Positions 14,040 through 17,383 of a DNA stretch of 17,383 nt are shown here, piece after piece. The stretch covers positions 1-17,383 of the forward strand of contig CANCXY010000040.1 of NCBI GenBank assembly GCA_947381875.1, given 5' to 3'. The notes beneath the pieces were generated by a model. It did not search any database. It was not told the origin of the DNA and saw only the letters and a list, made by a program, of their open reading frames with translations. Every line of letters begins with the position of its first letter. Within the stretch, counting starts at the first letter, position 1. The translations under genes and the position numbers were made by a program. Source of the stretch: an uncultured Clostridia bacterium (GTDB lineage: Bacteria > Bacillota > Clostridia > Oscillospirales > Ruminococcaceae).

Positions 14040-14068
14040 TTACAAAGTGTCTGCGCCTGTGATACAAT
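14040..14068 (+). promoter_or_regulatory. Promoter of the DUF362 gene
   Basis: -35 TTACAA (14040-14045), a 17-base spacer, -10 TACAAT (14063-14068), 45 bases before the start codon. Confidence 0.7.
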
Positions 14069-14113
14069 AAAATGCGGACAAAAGCGCACACTATTATAAA
14101 GGAGATGGACAGA

Positions 14114-14998
14114 ATGGAAAAAGCAAAGGTGTATTTTACCAAAGAACTGACGCCTGAGGCCGTCGTGCGCGCGTTTGACGCACTGGGCAAACAGCTTCCC
14201 GGCAAGGTGGCTGTGAAGGTGCATTCGGGCGAGGAAGGAAACCAGAACTTTCTGCGTCCCCCGTTCATGCGCCCGATGATCGAAAAGGTGGACGGCACTG
14301 TCGTTGAGTGCAATACAGCGTATGACGGCGCGCGCAATACCACCGAACGGCATGTCAAGCTGTTGAAAAAGCACGAGTGGTCGAAGTATTTCTCCGTCGA
14401 TCTGCTGGACGCCGAAGGGCCGGACCTGGTATTGAATATCCCGAACGGGAAGGTTTTGAAAACCAACGAAGTGGGCAAGGATATAGCGAAATATGATTCC
14501 CTGCTGGTCCTCTCGCACTTCAAAGGCCACCCGATGGGCGGTTACGGCGGCGCGCTGAAACAGCTTTCCATCGGCTGCGCTTCCAGCGCGGGCAAGGCGT
14601 GGATCCACTCCGGCGGTTTCAGCAACGACGTGAACGAATGCTGGAAACATACGGCAGAGCAGGACGCTTTCTGTGAGGCTATGGCCGACGCGGCCGCCAG
14701 CGTGGTCGAGTATTTCAAGGGCAATGCCGCCTATGTGAACATGGTGTGCAATCTCTCTGTCGACTGCGACTGCTGCGCGGTGGCCGAGGACCCGTGCATG
14801 AAGGATATCGGCATCCTGTCCTCGCTGGACCCCGTGGCCCTCGACCAGGCGTGTATGGACCTGATTTACCAGTCAAACGACCCAGGCCGCGCGCACTTTT
14901 TGGAGCGCGTGGAGTCCCGCCACGGCACGCATACCATTGACGCTGCCGCCGCGTTGGGCTTCGGCACAAAGGAATATGAATTGATCAGCTTGGATTGA
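14114..14998 (+). CDS. DUF362-domain protein, possible Fe-S protein
   Basis: A 294-residue soluble protein. The whole length looks like a DUF362 protein: KVAVKVHSGEEGNQNFLRP near the start (31-49), SLLVLSHFKGHPMGGYGGALKQ (129-150), and DIGILSSLDPVALDQA (231-246), which is the family's closing signature. A cysteine cluster, Cys212, 218, 220, 221 and 228 (DCDCCAVAEDPC), could bind an Fe-S cluster; many family members carry or adjoin ferredoxin domains, but no classic CxxCxxCxxxCP ferredoxin is present. No signal peptide is seen. AAGGAG lies 9 bases before the ATG at 14114; an ATG at 14105 is too close to that site. It has its own promoter and terminator, so it is a single-gene unit. The biochemical role of the family is not settled, and none is claimed here. 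Confidence 0.85.
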   Translation: MEKAKVYFTKELTPEAVVRAFDALGKQLPGKVAVKVHSGEEGNQNFLRPPFMRPMIEKVDGTVVECNTAYDGARNTTERHVKLLKKHEWSKYFSVDLLDAEGPDLVLNIPNGKVLKTNEVGKDIAKYDSLLVLSHFKGHPMGGYGGALKQLSIGCASSAGKAWIHSGGFSNDVNECWKHTAEQDAFCEAMADAAASVVEYFKGNAAYVNMVCNLSVDCDCCAVAEDPCMKDIGILSSLDPVALDQACMDLIYQSNDPGRAHFLERVESRHGTHTIDAAAALGFGTKEYELISLD

Positions 14999-15022
14999 CC
15001 GCTGTATCACACATGACAACAG

Positions 15023-15054
15023 GCGCCGCCCGTGCATTTTGGCACGGGCGGCGC
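15023..15054. terminator. Bidirectional terminator between DUF362 gene and C45 hydrolase gene
   Basis: A perfect 13-bp stem (GCGCCGCCCGTGC and complement) has a 6-base loop ATTTTG, between convergent stop codons at 14998 and 15065. The flanks lack a long T-run. Confidence 0.8.
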
Positions 15055-15064
15055 TGTCTGCGGT

Positions 15065-16075
15065 TTAGCGGAAAGAGAAACGGTTATCCTCCATGAATGT
15101 TTCCCGCTTAGGGTTCCCCTCGGCGCGGTAAATGGCTTTTCCTTTCAAATCGTAGATCACCGACCAAACGGTGTCCGTCCCCGAAGTTCTGTCATACTGG
15201 CACAGAAAACCATGTTTACCTGCCAGCAGTTCTTTCGCTGCCGCCACATCCATTTTCCCGCCGCATCCACGCAGCGTGTCCGTCACAGTGGCGTACCGCC
15301 TTTCAGATTCCCAGGTATACACTTCCCTATTCCGCTGTGCCTGCATTTCCGCCGCGTGGAACACATTGGTCGCGCAGACAAACGGCTGTTCTCCACAGGG
15401 CCGTATGACAGCGGTTTTTTCTGAATTGCACTCAATGACGGCAATTTCCCCCTGTGCGTCCGCTACGGTGAATGTCTGCGCGGAAGCGATGGGTATCCGC
15501 CGCGCACAATCCATGACTTCCGCAGTACGCCGGCATTTTTCCAGGAAAAAACGCAGCAGCAGGCCAGCCGTAAAACCGGGCCTTTTGGCGACAGGATAAA
15601 CCGAGGTAAGCCCCACAGCAAGGCCGCATTCATTTACACCGTCTTCCATTTCCACAAAGGCGGTGGTATTGCCAGTAAAGCTGTGGGAAGGGCCGGAAAG
15701 GATGTAAATTGCGTTGGTGTTCAGTTCCTCTAATGCCGGGATAAAATCGCTGTTTCGCCCCAATAGGACATGTTCGCCGTCCGAAACGGCAAAGCACGAA
15801 CAGGCACATGCAGGCGGGATGGCATACATACTGAAAAGGACGGCTTGCAGCGCGTCAGCATCACAGTGCTGCCCTTTAGCCAGCCCGTGTATCTCCTCCA
15901 AAATTTCCGGGAAAAATTCCCGATAAGCAGGCACGCAGGCGCGCGCAAAGTCCCTGCGCTCCTGCGTGACAGGGAAGGGGACATGGCTCAAAAGGGACTG
16001 GCCTTGTTCTGCCAAAGCAGCACCAAAGCGGAAGCCGATTTCATAATGGCTTCCCTGAAAAGATTCATGATACAT
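15065..16075 (-). CDS. C45-family Ntn hydrolase (acyl-CoA:6-aminopenicillanate acyltransferase-like)
   Basis: A 336-residue protein resembling peptidase family C45. These enzymes are made as precursors and cut themselves to expose an N-terminal cysteine that hydrolyses or transfers acyl-amide bonds; the substrate here is unknown. ACSCFAVSDGEHVLLGRNSDF (91-111) corresponds to the family's GCTSFA...GRNxD region, placing the nucleophile at Cys92 with cleavage after Ala91, and with Asn108 and Asp110 conserved. A second, unusual cysteine (Cys94) follows two residues later. VNECGLAVGLTS (147-158) and GKHGFLCQYDR (284-294) fit later family motifs. No signal peptide, so cytoplasmic. AGAGG lies 8 bases before the ATG. 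It is a single-gene unit with its own promoter and terminator. Confidence 0.85.
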   Translation of the reverse strand: MYHESFQGSHYEIGFRFGAALAEQGQSLLSHVPFPVTQERRDFARACVPAYREFFPEILEEIHGLAKGQHCDADALQAVLFSMYAIPPACACSCFAVSDGEHVLLGRNSDFIPALEELNTNAIYILSGPSHSFTGNTTAFVEMEDGVNECGLAVGLTSVYPVAKRPGFTAGLLLRFFLEKCRRTAEVMDCARRIPIASAQTFTVADAQGEIAVIECNSEKTAVIRPCGEQPFVCATNVFHAAEMQAQRNREVYTWESERRYATVTDTLRGCGGKMDVAAAKELLAGKHGFLCQYDRTSGTDTVWSVIYDLKGKAIYRAEGNPKRETFMEDNRFSFR

Positions 16076-16125
16076 TATAACAACCTCTATTTGGTAAAGT
16101 CCAGCCCCGGAGCCGTCTGTATGTA

Positions 16126-16154
16126 AGGATAAATCAATAAAAATTTTATGTCAA
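16126..16154 (-). promoter_or_regulatory. Promoter of the C45 hydrolase gene
   Basis: On the minus strand, consensus -35 TTGACA (16154-16149), a 17-base spacer, -10 TATCCT (16131-16126), about 50 bases before the start codon. Confidence 0.75.
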
Positions 16155-16197
16155 TACCTGAAAAACAGAGGGAATATCCACATCGCGGATCTATTGC

Positions 16198-16234
16198 CGT
16201 GTATTTCCCCGCCCTCCGGGCGGGGAAATACACG
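16198..16234. repeat. Intergenic palindrome (17-bp stem)
   Basis: A perfect 17-bp stem, arm CGTGTATTTCCCCGCCC, with a 3-base loop TCC. It lies between the stop of the PhoU-domain gene and the C45 promoter. The core TGTATT(T/C)CCCCGCCC is shared with 4232-4264. Translated in the wrong frames both give YFPA(R/L)RAGKYT or YSPARRAGEY strings, a known source of false small proteins. Confidence 0.8.
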
Positions 16235-16291
16235 AAAACATCCCGCATGGGACACTCCCAAAACAGAAGTTGTTTCTTTATCTCAAACCCG

Positions 16292-17344
16292 TCACGCTTC
16301 CTCCAGCGGCGCGTAATACTTTTCCTTATACCGCGCCAGCATGCTGTTGAAATCCGGCACCAGCCCGTCGTGCATATTGCGCCGGAACTCATGTGCGTCA
16401 AAGTGTGCGTCCTCGGATTCCTCGCCCACAATACGCGCCGCCACATTGGAACAGTGGTCGGAAATGCGTTCCAGGTTTGTAAGTATCTCCAAAAAGATCA
16501 CGCCGCCCTCAATGCCGCACGACCCCTCTTTCAGGCGCAGGATATGGCGGTCACGCAGGGTCTGTGTCATGAGGTCGACCGTCTCCTCCAAAGGCTCCAC
16601 CCGCGCCGCAATCAATGTGTCATTCGCGCGGAACGCCTGGATCGTCAGTTCCAGTATCTCCCGGATGGCCCCGTCGACCAGTTCTAACTCCTGCTTCGCA
16701 CTGGGCGAAAAGGTGATTTCCTTATCAAACATCTCGCCGCTGCGTTCCATCACGTTGATGGCATAGTCGCCGATGCGCTCAAAATCGACAATAAAGTTGA
16801 ACAGCTCGCTCACGGCGCGGCTGTCGCGTTCGTTCAGCTCGCAGTCGGACACCTTGACAAGGTAATTGCTGATACCCACTTCCAATTTGTCCACCAGGCT
16901 CTCGCGCTGTTCGATCAGATGGATTGTCTCCTCGTCATGGCTGAACAGCACGGGAACCGTCTCGTTGTAATTGGCGCGCGCGTTTTCCGCCATCTTCTCC
17001 ACAGCGCCCTTCGCCTGCTGGATTGCCACGGCAGGCGATTTAAGCAGCAGTTCATCCAGCACCGGCATTTCCAATTCAAGCTCTTGCGACTGCCCGGCAC
17101 GGTCGGGCACCGTCCACTCCGCCAGCCGCGCTAACAGTTTTGTAAACGGCAGGAACAGCAGCGTCGCGCCCACATTGAACAGTGTGTGGAAATTCGCGAT
17201 CTCGCCCATGCCTATGGCGTCGTTCCACCACGGGAAATCGGCCACAGCCGTGGCCCCGTAGATGATGCCCATAAAGACGATAGAACCAATGATATTGAAA
17301 TAGACGTGGATCATCGCCGTGCGCTTCGTCCTATGATTCTCCAT
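16292..17344 (-). CDS. Na+/phosphate cotransporter family protein, C-terminal part with PhoU domains (N-terminally truncated)
   Basis: 350 residues are readable. Two hydrophobic segments (about 11-31 and 52-75; KRTAMIHVYFNIIGS and FHTLFNVGATLLFLPF) match the end of the second Na/Pi-cotransporter repeat. Residues about 95-340 are helical PhoU domains with the paired metal-binding motifs DFERIGDYAINV (187-198) and NLERISDHCSNV (290-301). Intact members run about 550-600 residues with two transporter repeats before PhoU, so roughly 200 or more residues are missing. In this frame, stop codons lie directly upstream of the ATG at 17344 and no ribosome binding site is seen, so that ATG is probably not a native start. 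Either the gene is broken by an insertion or rearrangement, or only a soluble remnant is made. Phosphate import and control of uptake is the family role; a truncated protein should not transport. Confidence 0.8.
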   Translation of the reverse strand: MENHRTKRTAMIHVYFNIIGSIVFMGIIYGATAVADFPWWNDAIGMGEIANFHTLFNVGATLLFLPFTKLLARLAEWTVPDRAGQSQELELEMPVLDELLLKSPAVAIQQAKGAVEKMAENARANYNETVPVLFSHDEETIHLIEQRESLVDKLEVGISNYLVKVSDCELNERDSRAVSELFNFIVDFERIGDYAINVMERSGEMFDKEITFSPSAKQELELVDGAIREILELTIQAFRANDTLIAARVEPLEETVDLMTQTLRDRHILRLKEGSCGIEGGVIFLEILTNLERISDHCSNVAARIVGEESEDAHFDAHEFRRNMHDGLVPDFNSMLARYKEKYYAPLEEA

Positions 17345-17383
17345 AATTCACCATTAAACTCAACATAGTTATTTGGATTACTA
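17345..17383. other. AT-rich junction replacing the 5' part of the transporter gene
   Basis: 39 bases with about a quarter G+C, against a clearly GC-rich neighbourhood. On the minus strand the transporter frame holds six stops here. The other two frames are open to the window edge but give SNPNNYVEFNGEL and VIQITMLSLMVNYGE, neither like a transporter helix. A mobile-element end is the simplest reading, but no terminal repeat can be recognised in so short a piece. Confidence 0.5.

Overview
The window looks like chromosome from a GC-rich, low-oxygen gut Firmicute, most likely an Oscillospirales/Ruminococcaceae-type clostridium. This is inferred from four things: type III glutamine synthetase, 4Fe-4S old-yellow-enzyme reductases of the BaiCD/FadH/enoate-reductase type, strong AGGAGG-like ribosome binding sites, and arrays of GC-rich intergenic hairpins. 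No rRNA, tRNA, CRISPR array or recognisable transposase is present. The species cannot be named from the sequence.

Layout. 1-1086 is the C-terminal half of glutamine synthetase III (glnN), convergent with a stand-alone Fic protein (1189-1929, minus). 2188-6232 (minus) is a two-gene operon of FMN/4Fe-4S/FAD reductases, transcribed divergently from an AraC regulator (6401-7363). A 12-bp inverted repeat between them has one arm on the -35 element of each divergent promoter. 7571-7972 is an unknown four-helix membrane protein behind a consensus promoter. 8037-11653 (minus) is an operon of rlmB (23S rRNA 2'-O-methyltransferase) and, overlapping it at TTGA, a 943-residue protein that I read as a catalytically dead P1B-type ATPase with a long disordered N-terminal tail. 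11962-12210 (minus) is an 82-residue tail-anchored protein.

12211-12981 is a 771-bp non-coding stretch with about ten DnaA-box-like 9-mers. It ends in a good promoter with a Rex-like palindrome ahead of fba (class II aldolase, 12982-13845). Then follow a DUF362 protein (14114-14998), a convergent C45-type Ntn hydrolase (15065-16075, minus), and the C-terminal part of a Na/Pi cotransporter with PhoU domains (16292-17344, minus). The transporter's N-terminal half is replaced, at the right edge of the window, by AT-rich sequence with stops in its frame.

The points most worth following are the pseudo-P-type ATPase coupled to rlmB, the DnaA-box cluster away from any dnaA gene, a hairpin-array element found three times directly after stop codons in the same orientation, and the broken transporter at the right edge.
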